NCBI GenBank assembly: GCA_001871075.1
Contig: MNUP01000004.1
Span: forward strand, 1-16,610
DNA length: 16,610 nucleotides
Reading direction: 5' to 3'
Source: Candidatus Desantisbacteria bacterium CG1_02_49_89
GTDB taxonomy: Bacteria > Desantisbacteria > UBA1551
The position numbers were made by a program, and so were the translations under genes. Shown piece by piece: positions 7,806-14,923 of the stretch. The notes beneath the pieces are model-generated. The model worked only from the letters and a program-made list of their open reading frames with translations. It was not told where the DNA came from and did no database searches. The first letter of the stretch is position 1; the number at the start of each line of letters is the position of its first letter.

Positions 7806-7899
7806 AACCACGGAGACACGGAGGCACAGAGGAATACATTCAGCCACGGATAATACCTACTTGTCAACTTTGTAAACTTCTGTAAACTATGTAAACTGT
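7806..7899. repeat. CCACGGAG repeat and TGTAAACT tandem units, pyrG-purF gap
   Basis: 7806-7833 repeats the CACGGAGACACGGAGGCACAG-like unit also seen after hisH. At 7870-7899 an 8-base core TGTAAACT recurs three times at 9-10 base spacing. No gene is visible in this 115-bp gap. Confidence 0.75.
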
Positions 7900-7915
7900 A
7901 TTTTGTTAAGGAAAA

Positions 7916-9310
7916 ATGATTAAGCATTCGTGCGGGATTTTTGGGGTATTCGGGCACAGGAACGCGGCTGAGCTGACGTACCTGGGGCTTTATGCTCTTC
8001 AGCACCGGGGACAGGAAAGCGCCGGCATCGTTGTTTCGGACGGCCGAAGTATGAGGCACTGGCGCGGCATGGGCCTTGTCAGCGAGGTCTTTACCCCTGA
8101 GGTCCTCTCAGGCCTTCAGGGAAAAACAGCCATCGGCCATGTCCGCTATTCAACAACAGGCTCTTCAACAGCCAAAAACGTCCAGCCCTTCGTTGTCGAG
8201 TATTTCGGGACATCCCTGGCTGTGGCGCACAACGGCAATATAGTGAATGCCGCCGCTTTGCGCGAAAAACTTGAATCCTCCGGTTCCATATTCCAGTCCA
8301 CGATGGACAGCGAACTGCTCCTGCACCTGATAGCTAAATCCAGGGAATCTGATTTCAGAGATAAGGTCTCAGCATCGCTTGGAAAGCTCAAAGGAGCGTT
8401 CTCTATACTCCTGCTGACCGAGAACCAGTTCATTGCCGCAAGAGACCCGCACGGGTTCAGGCCGCTTTGCCTGGGCAGGATAGATGGGGCATGGGTGGTC
8501 TCTTCAGAAACCTGCGCGCTTGACCTTATCCATGCCGGTTACGTGAGGGACGTGGAACCGGGCGAGATCATTTTCTTTGATGAAAACGGCCTGCATTCCT
8601 TCAAACCCCCGACGGAAACAAAACACTCATTCTGCATTTTTGAAATGATATATTTCGCAAGGCCTGACAGTAATATTTTCGGGGGCAATGTTTCCACGGC
8701 AAGAGAATGCCTGGGCATGCGGCTCGCAAAGGAGCACCCGGCAAAAACGGACCTGGTGATGCCGGTCCCTGATTCAGGGACGTACGCGGCGCTTGGGTAC
8801 GCGCAGGAATCAGGCATCCCTTTTGATATGGGTTTTGTAAGGAACCACTACGTGGGCAGGACGTTCATCCAGCCGTCCCAGGAAATAAGGGACCTCGGTG
8901 TCAGGATAAAACTGAACCCCGTGCAGGAAACAGTCAGGGGCAAACGCATAGCCGTAATTGAAGACTCGATAGTCAGGGGTACAACCAGCAGCATAAGGAT
9001 GAAGGCTCTGCGGGAAGCAGGCGCGAAGGAGATACACATGAGGGTATCCTGCCCTCCCCTGCGCCACCCCTGTTTTTACGGGATAGATTTCCCGACACGC
9101 GCCGAACTCACCGCGGCATCGCACAGCGTTGAGGAGATACGCAGGCGCATTGGGGTTGACACCCTGGGTTACCTCAGCCTTGAAGGCATGCTTGGATCGA
9201 TGCCGGTGTCCGGAAAAAACTTCTGCACTGCCTGCTTTACCGGCAGGTATCCGGTGCAGGTGAAGAAAGAGCTCTCAAAATACGCATTCGAGAAAAAATG
9301 CAAAGATTAA
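7916..9310 (+). CDS. purF: Amidophosphoribosyltransferase (Fe-S type)
   Basis: PurF makes phosphoribosylamine from PRPP and glutamine, the first committed step of purine synthesis. The 464-residue protein begins MIKHSCGIFGVFG. Cys6 is the N-terminal nucleophile of the class II (Ntn) glutaminase, exposed after removal of a five-residue propeptide. The PRPP loop is VIEDSIVRGTTS. Four cysteines, Cys240, Cys386, Cys437 and Cys440 (FCIFEM, HPCFYG, CTAC), have the same spacing as the 4Fe-4S ligands of the Bacillus subtilis enzyme (236, 382, 433, 436 as I recall them), so this is the propeptide-processed, oxygen-sensitive form. AAGGA (7908-7912) precedes the ATG. The cluster suits an organism with at least partly anaerobic life, though PurF alone does not prove it. 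Confidence 0.97.
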   Translation: MIKHSCGIFGVFGHRNAAELTYLGLYALQHRGQESAGIVVSDGRSMRHWRGMGLVSEVFTPEVLSGLQGKTAIGHVRYSTTGSSTAKNVQPFVVEYFGTSLAVAHNGNIVNAAALREKLESSGSIFQSTMDSELLLHLIAKSRESDFRDKVSASLGKLKGAFSILLLTENQFIAARDPHGFRPLCLGRIDGAWVVSSETCALDLIHAGYVRDVEPGEIIFFDENGLHSFKPPTETKHSFCIFEMIYFARPDSNIFGGNVSTARECLGMRLAKEHPAKTDLVMPVPDSGTYAALGYAQESGIPFDMGFVRNHYVGRTFIQPSQEIRDLGVRIKLNPVQETVRGKRIAVIEDSIVRGTTSSIRMKALREAGAKEIHMRVSCPPLRHPCFYGIDFPTRAELTAASHSVEEIRRRIGVDTLGYLSLEGMLGSMPVSGKNFCTACFTGRYPVQVKKELSKYAFEKKCKD

Positions 9311-9638
9311 GATTTCCACCCCCGCAGCCCGTTATCGGGCTAACGCGGGGATTTCGCTTCCCGCTCAACGAAAGCACTCCGCCCGTCTTTCAGCGGGCGA
9401 GACTTCGCCCACCTGAAAGGATGGGCGAGGAAAGCACGAAAAATTCAGCCACGGATATCCACGGATAAATAATTTTTTAGCTTTTACAAATGGCTAAAAA
9501 CTAATGACAAATAACTGCCTTTTAACCACGGATGCACACGGATTTGCACGGATTAATCTTCTATCTGATACTTGACACTAAAAATAATCACCGTAATCGC
9601 AGTTAAAAATCACCGTAATCATGATTTTAGGGGGAACA
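9311..9638. repeat. 328-bp repeat-filled gap between purF and the GAF-ANTAR gene
   Basis: No gene is visible. From left to right there is a 12-bp stem with a 3-base bulge (9320-9350; no U-tract, so a poor terminator). Then comes the segment shared with the hisF insertion (9347-9374), followed by nested palindromes CGCCCG/CGGGCG (9380-9399), GGGCGA/TCGCCC (9395-9410) and CTTTCAG/CTGAAAG (9387-9419). Further right are CCACGGAT units near 9454-9553 and a TTTTTAGC/GCTAAAAA inverted pair (9474-9500). Two AATCACCGTAATC units lie at about 9587-9620. A TTGACA at 9572 lacks a matching -10 box. Confidence 0.75.
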
Positions 9639-10340
9639 ATGGCTGAGAAAAAAGTATCGTCGCAAATGAAGCAGATCGAAGCGCTGTCAAAAATAAGCCA
9701 GGCGATATCGTCGGATCTGTACCTTGAGGATATCCTGCGCCTGATAGTGACCGTTACAGCCGAGGTGATGAACTCCAAAATATGCTCCCTGATGCTCCTG
9801 AACGAGAGGGGCGAACTGGAGCTTAAAGCCACCCAGGCTGTAAGCGAGGCGTATAGGAAAAAACCTTCCCTGAAGCTGGGCGAAGGCATAGCCGGAAAAG
9901 CGGCGCGGGAGAACAAGCCGGTGATCGTCCCTGACGTGAAAGAAGAATCCAGCTATATGAGCCAGGATATTGCGGTGCGGGAAGGCCTTTGCTCGCTCTT
10001 AAGCCTTCCGCTTGCCGCGAAAGGAAAGGTCATAGGCGTCCTGAATCTTTATACCTCATCGCCGCACAAGTTCACGAAGAGCGAAATAGCAACACTCACT
10101 GCCGTTGCCAACCAGTCAGCTGTCGTCATAGAGAATTCCAGGCTCCTGGTGCAGACAAAAGTGGTGCAGGAAGAACTTGAAACAAGGAAACTCGTTGAGC
10201 GCGCGAAGGGAATACTCATGAAACAGGGACTCTCGGAGCAGGAGGCGTTCCGGAAGATCCAGAAGAAGAGCATGGACCTGCGCAAACCGATGAAGGATAT
10301 CGCCGAGGCAATAATCCTTACAAGCGAGATAGAAAAATAA
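9639..10340 (+). CDS. GAF-ANTAR transcription antitermination regulator
   Basis: Predicted cytoplasmic sensor and RNA-binding antiterminator. Residues about 15-165 form a GAF domain (LYLEDILRLIVTVTAEVM, then KLGEGIAGKAARENKPVIVPDV and the C-terminal VIGVLNLYT and AVVIENSRL). A short helix leads into an ANTAR domain at about 175-230 (LETRKLVERAKGILMKQGLSEQEAF followed by MDLRKPMKDIAEAII). Proteins with ANTAR bind paired hexaloop hairpins and prevent termination, often in nitrogen-metabolism operons. There is no receiver or kinase domain, so the GAF domain probably senses a small molecule; the ligand cannot be told. The ATG at 9639 is preferred over the one at 9621 because AGGGGG (9629-9634) sits four bases upstream. 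It lies between the amidotransferase block and the pst operon and could serve either. Confidence 0.88.
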   Translation: MAEKKVSSQMKQIEALSKISQAISSDLYLEDILRLIVTVTAEVMNSKICSLMLLNERGELELKATQAVSEAYRKKPSLKLGEGIAGKAARENKPVIVPDVKEESSYMSQDIAVREGLCSLLSLPLAAKGKVIGVLNLYTSSPHKFTKSEIATLTAVANQSAVVIENSRLLVQTKVVQEELETRKLVERAKGILMKQGLSEQEAFRKIQKKSMDLRKPMKDIAEAIILTSEIEK

Positions 10341-10344
10341 GAAC

Positions 10345-10394
10345 CTGAAGCTGCGCTTCAGAACCTTGTTGCTTGCCGACTAAAAGTCGAAGGT
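10345..10394 (+). promoter_or_regulatory. Two adjacent hairpins upstream of pstS
   Basis: Hairpin 1 is CTGAAGC, loop TGC, GCTTCAG (10345-10361). Hairpin 2 is CGACT, loop AAA, AGTCG (10377-10389), enclosed by ACCTT/AAGGT (10363-10367, 10390-10394) with a 9-base bulge. No U-tract follows. The loops have three bases, so they do not match the ANTAR hexaloop pattern. They may be a repeat or a pstS leader element. No promoter was found in this 87-bp gap. Confidence 0.45.
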
Positions 10395-10427
10395 ATGACG
10401 CAATGAAATCGCAGCAGAAACGGTAAA

Positions 10428-11240
10428 ATGATGGAAAAAGGTATCTTTAAATTAACAATTTGCTCCCTCGCTGTAATTTGCGCCTGCGGGTGCGCCAGAA
10501 GGCATTCCATAACCATGGCCGGGTCCACGGCATTCCTCCCCTTCGCCGAACAACTGGCTGAGGATTACATGAAAAAGTTCCCCGGGACAAACATAAACGT
10601 CCAGGGCGGAGGTTCTGCCGTAGGTATACAGTCCGCCCTGAACGGAACAGCGCAGATAGGAATGGCTGACTTGATAACACTCCCGGAATCGGCAAAGGAC
10701 CTGAAGAAATTCGTTGCCGCAAATGACGGAATATGCCTGATAGTGCACCCGTCCAATAAAGTGGAAAACCTGACAACCAAGCAGATAAGGGGAATTTATT
10801 CAGGCGAGATCAAAAACTGGAAGGAAGTCGGCGGGATCGACAAGCCCATAACGGTCGTGTCCAGGGAGGCAGGATCAGGCACGAGGTCCTCGTTTGAAGA
10901 CCTTATGTTCAAGGGCATAAAACTGGCGGGCAGCGCGATAATCGGTGATTCGAACGGCACTGTCCGCGAAATGGTCATCAACGATCCATACGCCATCGGA
11001 TATATTTCGCACGGCGTCGTTAATGAGAAGGTTAAAGCGTTGAAAGTTGACGGAGTTCCTCCGGAATACGACAACTTCGTATGCGGCAGGTACAAGCTGC
11101 TGCGCCCCATTTACCTGCTGATAAGGGCTGAATACGAAACCCAGACAAAAGAAATCCTTGAATATATATTAGGCCCGGAAGGACAGGACACTATTAAGGA
11201 ACAGGGACTAATTCCGGCCGGTGCCTGCGGCAAATACTGA
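10428..11240 (+). CDS. pstS: Phosphate ABC transporter, substrate-binding lipoprotein
   Basis: PstS captures phosphate outside the inner membrane and delivers it to PstCA. The 270-residue protein starts with a lipoprotein-type signal (KLTICSLAVICACGC) in which Cys22 (or Cys20) would be lipidated. The mature part shows the family's AGSTAFLPFAEQLAEDY, VQGGGSAVGIQSALNGTAQIGMADL and SREAGSGTRSSFED (from residue 145), which supply phosphate-binding residues. It opens the pst operon; pstC starts 13 bp after the stop. Two ATGs are adjacent (10428, 10431), and neither has a strong ribosome binding site. It is somewhat shorter than the E. coli protein but close to the compact PstS of many other bacteria. 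Confidence 0.93.
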   Translation: MMEKGIFKLTICSLAVICACGCARRHSITMAGSTAFLPFAEQLAEDYMKKFPGTNINVQGGGSAVGIQSALNGTAQIGMADLITLPESAKDLKKFVAANDGICLIVHPSNKVENLTTKQIRGIYSGEIKNWKEVGGIDKPITVVSREAGSGTRSSFEDLMFKGIKLAGSAIIGDSNGTVREMVINDPYAIGYISHGVVNEKVKALKVDGVPPEYDNFVCGRYKLLRPIYLLIRAEYETQTKEILEYILGPEGQDTIKEQGLIPAGACGKY

Positions 11241-11253
11241 CAGGAATAGGAAC

Positions 11254-12102
11254 ATGAAAAACGCAAAGGAAGTCGTGGTTGAAAAAAGCCTGATGCTGAT
11301 CGCGTTCTCCGCGATCTTCATGCTTTTCTTGATAGCCGTGTTTATTTTTAAAGAAGGCAGCCCCCTGATATTCAAGATCGGCTTGAAGAATTTCATATTA
11401 AGCGCAAAATGGTCGCCTCTGGAAGGGCAATTCGGCATTCTCGCGATGATCATTGGTTCGCTGTGGATCACAGCAGGAGCTCTTGTTATCGGCGTTCCCC
11501 TGGGCCTGGGGTGCGCGATACTCCTTTCTGAATTTTTGCCCCGCGGGATAACAGCATTCTTAAAACCTACCATCGAGCTGCTTGCCGGAATACCTTCTGT
11601 TGTTTACGGATTCATAGGCGTGGTCGTGCTTGTTCCATTCATAAGGGAACGCTTCGGCGGTCCCGGGCTATCTGTTCTTGCGGGATCGATCATTCTGGGG
11701 ATCATGATCCTGCCGACAATAATAAGTATTTCCATCGACGCGCTGCAGGCAGTGCCTCGCTCCTACAGGGAAGGTTCCCTCGCGCTCGGAGCGACACAGT
11801 GGCAGACGATCAGCATGGTTACGCTGAAGGCGGCGCGCTCAGGGATCCTGGCAAGCATCATACTCGGTATGGGAAGGGCTGTGGGCGAAACTATGGCGGT
11901 AATTATGGTGGCAGGTAACGCCGTGAAAATACCCAATTCCATTTTTAATCCCGCGCGCACGCTGACAACCAACATAGCGCTGGAAATGGGTTTCGCGACC
12001 GGTGACCACAGGGCTGCGCTTTTCGCCACAGGGGTAGTGCTTTTCGTCATAATAATGATCCTGAACATCCTGGCAAATTATGCATTCGGCAAACGCAAGT
12101 AA
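11254..12102 (+). CDS. pstC: Phosphate ABC transporter, permease subunit PstC
   Basis: Inner-membrane half of the phosphate channel, working with PstA. The 282-residue protein has about six membrane segments: an N-terminal helix (LMLIAFSAIFMLFLIAVFIF), then helices around ILAMIIGSLWITAGALVIG, IPSVVYGFIGVVVLV, LSVLAGSIILGIMILPTII, the GMGRAVGETMAVIMV region and a C-terminal one ending near FVIIMILNILANYAF. The cytoplasmic coupling loop EGSLALGATQWQTI (residues 173-186) contacts the ATPase. The ATG at 11254 is chosen because AGGAA (11242-11246) lies upstream; a GTG at 11221 would overlap pstS and add 11 residues unlike the family. Confidence 0.94.
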   Translation: MKNAKEVVVEKSLMLIAFSAIFMLFLIAVFIFKEGSPLIFKIGLKNFILSAKWSPLEGQFGILAMIIGSLWITAGALVIGVPLGLGCAILLSEFLPRGITAFLKPTIELLAGIPSVVYGFIGVVVLVPFIRERFGGPGLSVLAGSIILGIMILPTIISISIDALQAVPRSYREGSLALGATQWQTISMVTLKAARSGILASIILGMGRAVGETMAVIMVAGNAVKIPNSIFNPARTLTTNIALEMGFATGDHRAALFATGVVLFVIIMILNILANYAFGKRK

Positions 12103-12236
12103 ATATGATTACACCGATTGTTAACACAGATTACACCGATTACAAACTATACAACTAATTTCGTTATTTAATTGAATATTTTTAAATCTGTGTAATCGTT
12201 TTACAGAATCTGTGTAATCAAATCCGAAGGATTCTA
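12103..12236. repeat. GATTAC-family units in both orientations between pstC and pstA
   Basis: Two direct GATTACACCGATT units (12107-12119, 12129-12141) face two AATCTGTGTAATC units (12185-12197, 12207-12219) that are their reverse complement at 12 of 13 bases. The four can fold into a long hairpin. There is no ORF or promoter. The right end supplies the pstA ribosome binding site region (AAGGA at 12227-12231). Confidence 0.8.
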
Positions 12237-13073
12237 ATGAGGATAGATCCGAAGGTCTCCCAGAGAATTATGGTAACGGTCCTGAGCCTTGCCACGGGTT
12301 TAGCCCTGGTTATATTATTTTTTATTATCATTTTTATACTGAGCAAGGGGATTCCGGTGCTTAACTGGAAATTCCTTTCAACCTTTCCTTCAAAAATGGG
12401 CAAGGCCGGGGGGATCCTGCCCACCATAGCCGGGACGTTCATCCTGACCCTTGTCGCGTTAGTGTTCGCGGTCCCGCTGGGCGTGGGAGCCGCAATATAT
12501 CTTGCGGAATACATCCGGGAAGGGAAAACCACAAAAATCGTCAGGTTCGGAGCGGATTGCCTTGCCGGGATACCGTCTATCATTTTTGGGCTGTTCGGGT
12601 TCATATTGTTTGTTGTTATCCTCAAAATGGGATGGTCGATCCTGTCAGGCGGGCTGACCCTTGCTTTTATGGTCCTTCCGACGATCATCAGGACAAGCGA
12701 GGAGGCGGTCAAATCCGTTCCTTATTCCTGGCGGGAGGTAAGCCTGTCACTGGGAGCGACGAAGTGGGAGACCATAAGGAAGGTTGTGCTGCCGAATGCC
12801 GTTCCCGGGATCCTGACCGGCATCATACTCAGCGTGGGCAGGAGCATCGGGGAGACCGCGGCCATAATTTTCACCGCGGGCTCATCCCTGAGACTGCCAA
12901 CTTCTCTGTTCGATTCCGTGCGCACGATGTCCGTGCATTTCTATATACTCTCCCGCGAAGGCATTTCGATGAAAAACGCGTACGGCACAGCCGCGGTGCT
13001 CGTGATCCTTATACTCGCGATAAACCTTGCCGCTTACTGGATATTGCACAGGTTTACAAAGAGAAACACATAA
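12237..13073 (+). CDS. pstA: Phosphate ABC transporter, permease subunit PstA
   Basis: Second half of the phosphate channel. The 278-residue protein has about six membrane segments, including VTVLSLATGLALVILFFIII, TIAGTFILTLVALVFAVPLG, IPSIIFGLFGFILFVVI and a C-terminal VLVILILAINLAAYWIL. The coupling loop EVSLSLGATKWETI (residues 167-180) is intact, followed by VVLPNAVPGILTGIILSVGR and SIGETAAIIFTAGSS. AAGGA (12227-12231) lies five bases before the ATG. It is separated from pstC by 134 bp and from pstB1 by 185 bp of repeat DNA, wide for an operon whose subunits form one complex. Confidence 0.94.
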   Translation: MRIDPKVSQRIMVTVLSLATGLALVILFFIIIFILSKGIPVLNWKFLSTFPSKMGKAGGILPTIAGTFILTLVALVFAVPLGVGAAIYLAEYIREGKTTKIVRFGADCLAGIPSIIFGLFGFILFVVILKMGWSILSGGLTLAFMVLPTIIRTSEEAVKSVPYSWREVSLSLGATKWETIRKVVLPNAVPGILTGIILSVGRSIGETAAIIFTAGSSLRLPTSLFDSVRTMSVHFYILSREGISMKNAYGTAAVLVILILAINLAAYWILHRFTKRNT

Positions 13074-13120
13074 ATAGGACCACAAGATTCCACGAGATTC
13101 GCACGCGATACAGCCCTTGT

Positions 13121-13212
13121 TGTCATTGCGAACGATAGTGAAGCTCCGAAGGAGTCCCTTTGGGACAATCCGGCTTTTAGATTGCTTCGTCGTTCCACTC
13201 CTCGCAAAGACA
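13121..13212. repeat. Short element with imperfect terminal inverted repeats, copy 2
   Basis: It begins TGTCATTGC and ends GCAAAGACA like the copy at 2301-2410, and shares the internal GATTGCTTCG block. Two perfect small hairpins lie inside: CTCC-GAA-GGAG and GTCCC-TTT-GGGAC (within about 13143-13168). It sits between pstA and pstB1. The rest of that gap holds an ACAAGATTCCACGAGATTC unit and no gene. Confidence 0.7.
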
Positions 13213-13258
13213 AAAGAACAACCTTCTGGTGAAAATCTGTGTAATCTATGCGAATGAA

Positions 13259-14011
13259 ATGAGCAAAATCAGCGTGAAAAAACTTGACATATTCTTCGGC
13301 AAGACACACGCGCTCAAGAACGTCACCCTGGACGTAAGCGCAAACAAAGTTCTTGCGGCCATAGGCCCGGCCGGAAGCGGAAAAACGACATTCCTCAGGA
13401 GCCTTAACCGCCTCAACGACCTGAACCCGGATATGCGCTATACGGGAAAGATACTTCTTGATGGGAAAAATATATACGATGAAGATGTTAATCCCGTTGA
13501 ACTGCGAAGGAAGGTGGGGATGATCTTCGCTCTGCCTATTCCCCTGCCTATGAGCATCTGTGAGAATATCACTTACGGCCCGAAACTTGCGGGCACAAAA
13601 AACAGAGCGGAGCTCCGGGAACTTGTGGAAAAAAGCCTTGAAGATTCCTTCCTCTGGGATGAAGTGAAAGACAGGCTTGACGACCCCGCGATGAAACTGT
13701 CAGGAGGGCAGCAGCAGCGGCTGTGCATAGCCCGGACCCTTGCGCTTAAACCTGATGTGATACTTATGGACGAGCCCTGCTCCGGGCTTGATCCGATCTC
13801 CACAGCCAAAATTGAAGAGGCAATGACTGCGTTAAAAAAGGAATACACGATAATAATCGTCACAAATAACACCAAGCAGGCCGCAAGGGTCGGCGACAAC
13901 ACGGCGTTTTTCCTTATGGGCGAGCTCATCGAATACGGTGAAACTGGGAAGATGTTCACCGCGCCAAATGATAAAAGGACCGAGGAATATATATCAGGCC
14001 GCTTCGGATAA
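13259..14011 (+). CDS. pstB1: Phosphate ABC transporter ATPase, degenerate Q- and H-loop paralogue
   Basis: PstB ATPases power phosphate import. This 250-residue protein is family length and ends in the typical DKRTEEYISGRFG. Walker A is GPAGSGKTT (36-44, Lys42). The ABC signature is a perfect LSGGQQQR (147-154). Walker B is VILMDEPCS (Asp171, catalytic Glu172). Two key positions are changed. The Q-loop, normally VFQ before KPNPFP, reads IFALPIPLP, so Gln is Ala91. The H-loop, normally VTHN, reads VTNN, so His is Asn203. The aromatic A-loop residue is Phe (FFG) where PstB usually has Tyr. The ATG at 13259 (MSKISVKKLDIFFG) is chosen over an upstream GTG at 13229 that lies in repeat DNA; no strong ribosome binding site is visible. 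pstB2 follows 90 bp on. Its losses complement those of PstB2. Confidence 0.93.
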   Translation: MSKISVKKLDIFFGKTHALKNVTLDVSANKVLAAIGPAGSGKTTFLRSLNRLNDLNPDMRYTGKILLDGKNIYDEDVNPVELRRKVGMIFALPIPLPMSICENITYGPKLAGTKNRAELRELVEKSLEDSFLWDEVKDRLDDPAMKLSGGQQQRLCIARTLALKPDVILMDEPCSGLDPISTAKIEEAMTALKKEYTIIIVTNNTKQAARVGDNTAFFLMGELIEYGETGKMFTAPNDKRTEEYISGRFG

Positions 14012-14015
14012 AATA

Positions 14016-14093
14016 AGATTACGGTGATTTTATACTGATGATTACGGTGATTAAAAAATAATCACTGTAATCTCTTTTAAAATCACTGGAATC
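14016..14093. repeat. GATTACGGTGATT repeats forming a hairpin between pstB1 and pstB2
   Basis: One GATTACGGTGATT unit near 14017 is followed by an inverted pair: 14040-14053 pairs with 14059-14072 over 14 bp with one G-U, around an AAAAA loop. TCTTTTAAAA follows, a weak U-run. A further partial unit (AATCACTGGAATC) runs to the pstB2 ribosome binding site. It could act as a weak attenuator or RNA stabiliser inside the operon. Confidence 0.75.
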
Positions 14094-14101
14094 AGGAAGT
14101 A

Positions 14102-14857
14102 ATGATGAATGCGATAGAAGTTAAAAATCTATCTTTGCACTACGGCAGCTTCCAGGCGCTGAAAAACGTAAACGTCCAGTTCCAGGAAAAGATGATTACC
14201 GCTCTCATCGGCCCTTCGGGATGCGGGAAGTCCACCCTTTTGCGCTGCCTGAACAGGATGAACGACCTTATAGAGGGCGTAAAAATAACCGGCGTGGTGA
14301 ACTTCCGGGACATAAACATATATGCCCCCGGCACTGATGTAGTAGAGCTGCGCAGGCATGTCGGGATGGTGTTCCAGCGCCCCAACCCCTTTCCCCTATC
14401 CGTGTTTGATAACGTGGCTTACGGGTTGCGCGTCCACCAGGAGATGAAGAAAATACAGCTTTCCGCGATTGTGGAACGCAGCCTTCAGGCAACCGGACTG
14501 TGGGACGACCTGAAAGACAAACTTAGCGAAACAGCCACAGAGCTGCCGCTCTACCAGCAGCAGCTACTCTGCATTACAAGGCTGATCGCGATCGAACCTA
14601 AGGTGATCCTCATGGACGAGCCCTGCTCTGCCCTTGACCCCATAGCCACCGCGAAGATAGAGGAACTGATGCTTGAACTTAAGAAGAAGTATACCATAGT
14701 GATTGTCACGCACAACATGCAGCAGGCCGCAAGGGTGTCGGACTACTCCGGCTTTATGCTGATGGGCGAGCTCATAGAATTCAACAAGACAGGCAGGATA
14801 TTCACAAATCCTGACGATAAAAGGACCCAGGACTACATAACAGGCCGTTTCGGCTAG
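14102..14857 (+). CDS. pstB2: Phosphate ABC transporter ATPase, degenerate-signature paralogue
   Basis: Second PstB of the operon, 251 residues, clearly paralogous to PstB1 along its whole length. Walker [10 protein letters not shown] (37-45), Q-loop VFQRPNPFP (Gln92), Walker [10 protein letters not shown] (Asp172, Glu173), H-loop VTHNMQQ (His204) and A-loop Tyr14 are all canonical. The ABC signature is destroyed: where PstB reads LSGGQQQRLCIAR this reads [13 protein letters not shown] (148-160), so Ser-Gly-Gly became Pro-Leu-Tyr and the following Arg became Leu. The frame is open on both sides and the flanking sequence is normal, so this is not a simple frameshift. AGGAAG (14094-14099) precedes two adjacent ATGs; the second (14105) is better spaced. 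Alone it should not complete an ATP site; with PstB1 it should supply the competent one. Confidence 0.93.
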   Translation: MMNAIEVKNLSLHYGSFQALKNVNVQFQEKMITALIGPSGCGKSTLLRCLNRMNDLIEGVKITGVVNFRDINIYAPGTDVVELRRHVGMVFQRPNPFPLSVFDNVAYGLRVHQEMKKIQLSAIVERSLQATGLWDDLKDKLSETATELPLYQQQLLCITRLIAIEPKVILMDEPCSALDPIATAKIEELMLELKKKYTIVIVTHNMQQAARVSDYSGFMLMGELIEFNKTGRIFTNPDDKRTQDYITGRFG

Positions 14858-14905
14858 GGGACTGTCCCATTTACGGGCCGAAGGCCGTAGAATGGGACTG
14901 TCCCC
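14857..14905. repeat. Palindromic GGGACTGTCCC element between pstB2 and phoU
   Basis: The arms GGGGACTGTCCCA (14857-14869) and TGGGACTGTCCCC (14893-14905) are inverted repeats with a single central mismatch. Each contains the odd palindrome GGGACTGTCCC. A bulged inner stem (ACGGGCC/GGCCGT) lies between. The element starts on the last base of the pstB2 stop codon. It has REP-like form but no clear U-tract. Confidence 0.8.
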
Positions 14906-14923
14906 ACTAAACTGGAGGTTAAT

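Noticed and set aside
9320-9350. Intrinsic terminator after purF
   Set aside because: The stem is strong, but the following bases are not a T-run and the hairpin merges into a repeat shared with the hisF insertion.
9572-9600. Promoter with TTGACA at 9572 ahead of the GAF-ANTAR gene
   Set aside because: No -10-like hexamer occurs at 15-18 bp spacing; the best (TAATCG) lies in a repeat unit.
10345-10394. Dual-hexaloop ANTAR target upstream of pstS
   Set aside because: Two hairpins exist but their loops are three bases with no A1/G4 pattern, and no U-tract follows.
12557-13138. 193-residue + strand frame overlapping pstA in another frame
   Set aside because: The translation is low-complexity and unlike any known family, and pstA is clearly the coding frame.
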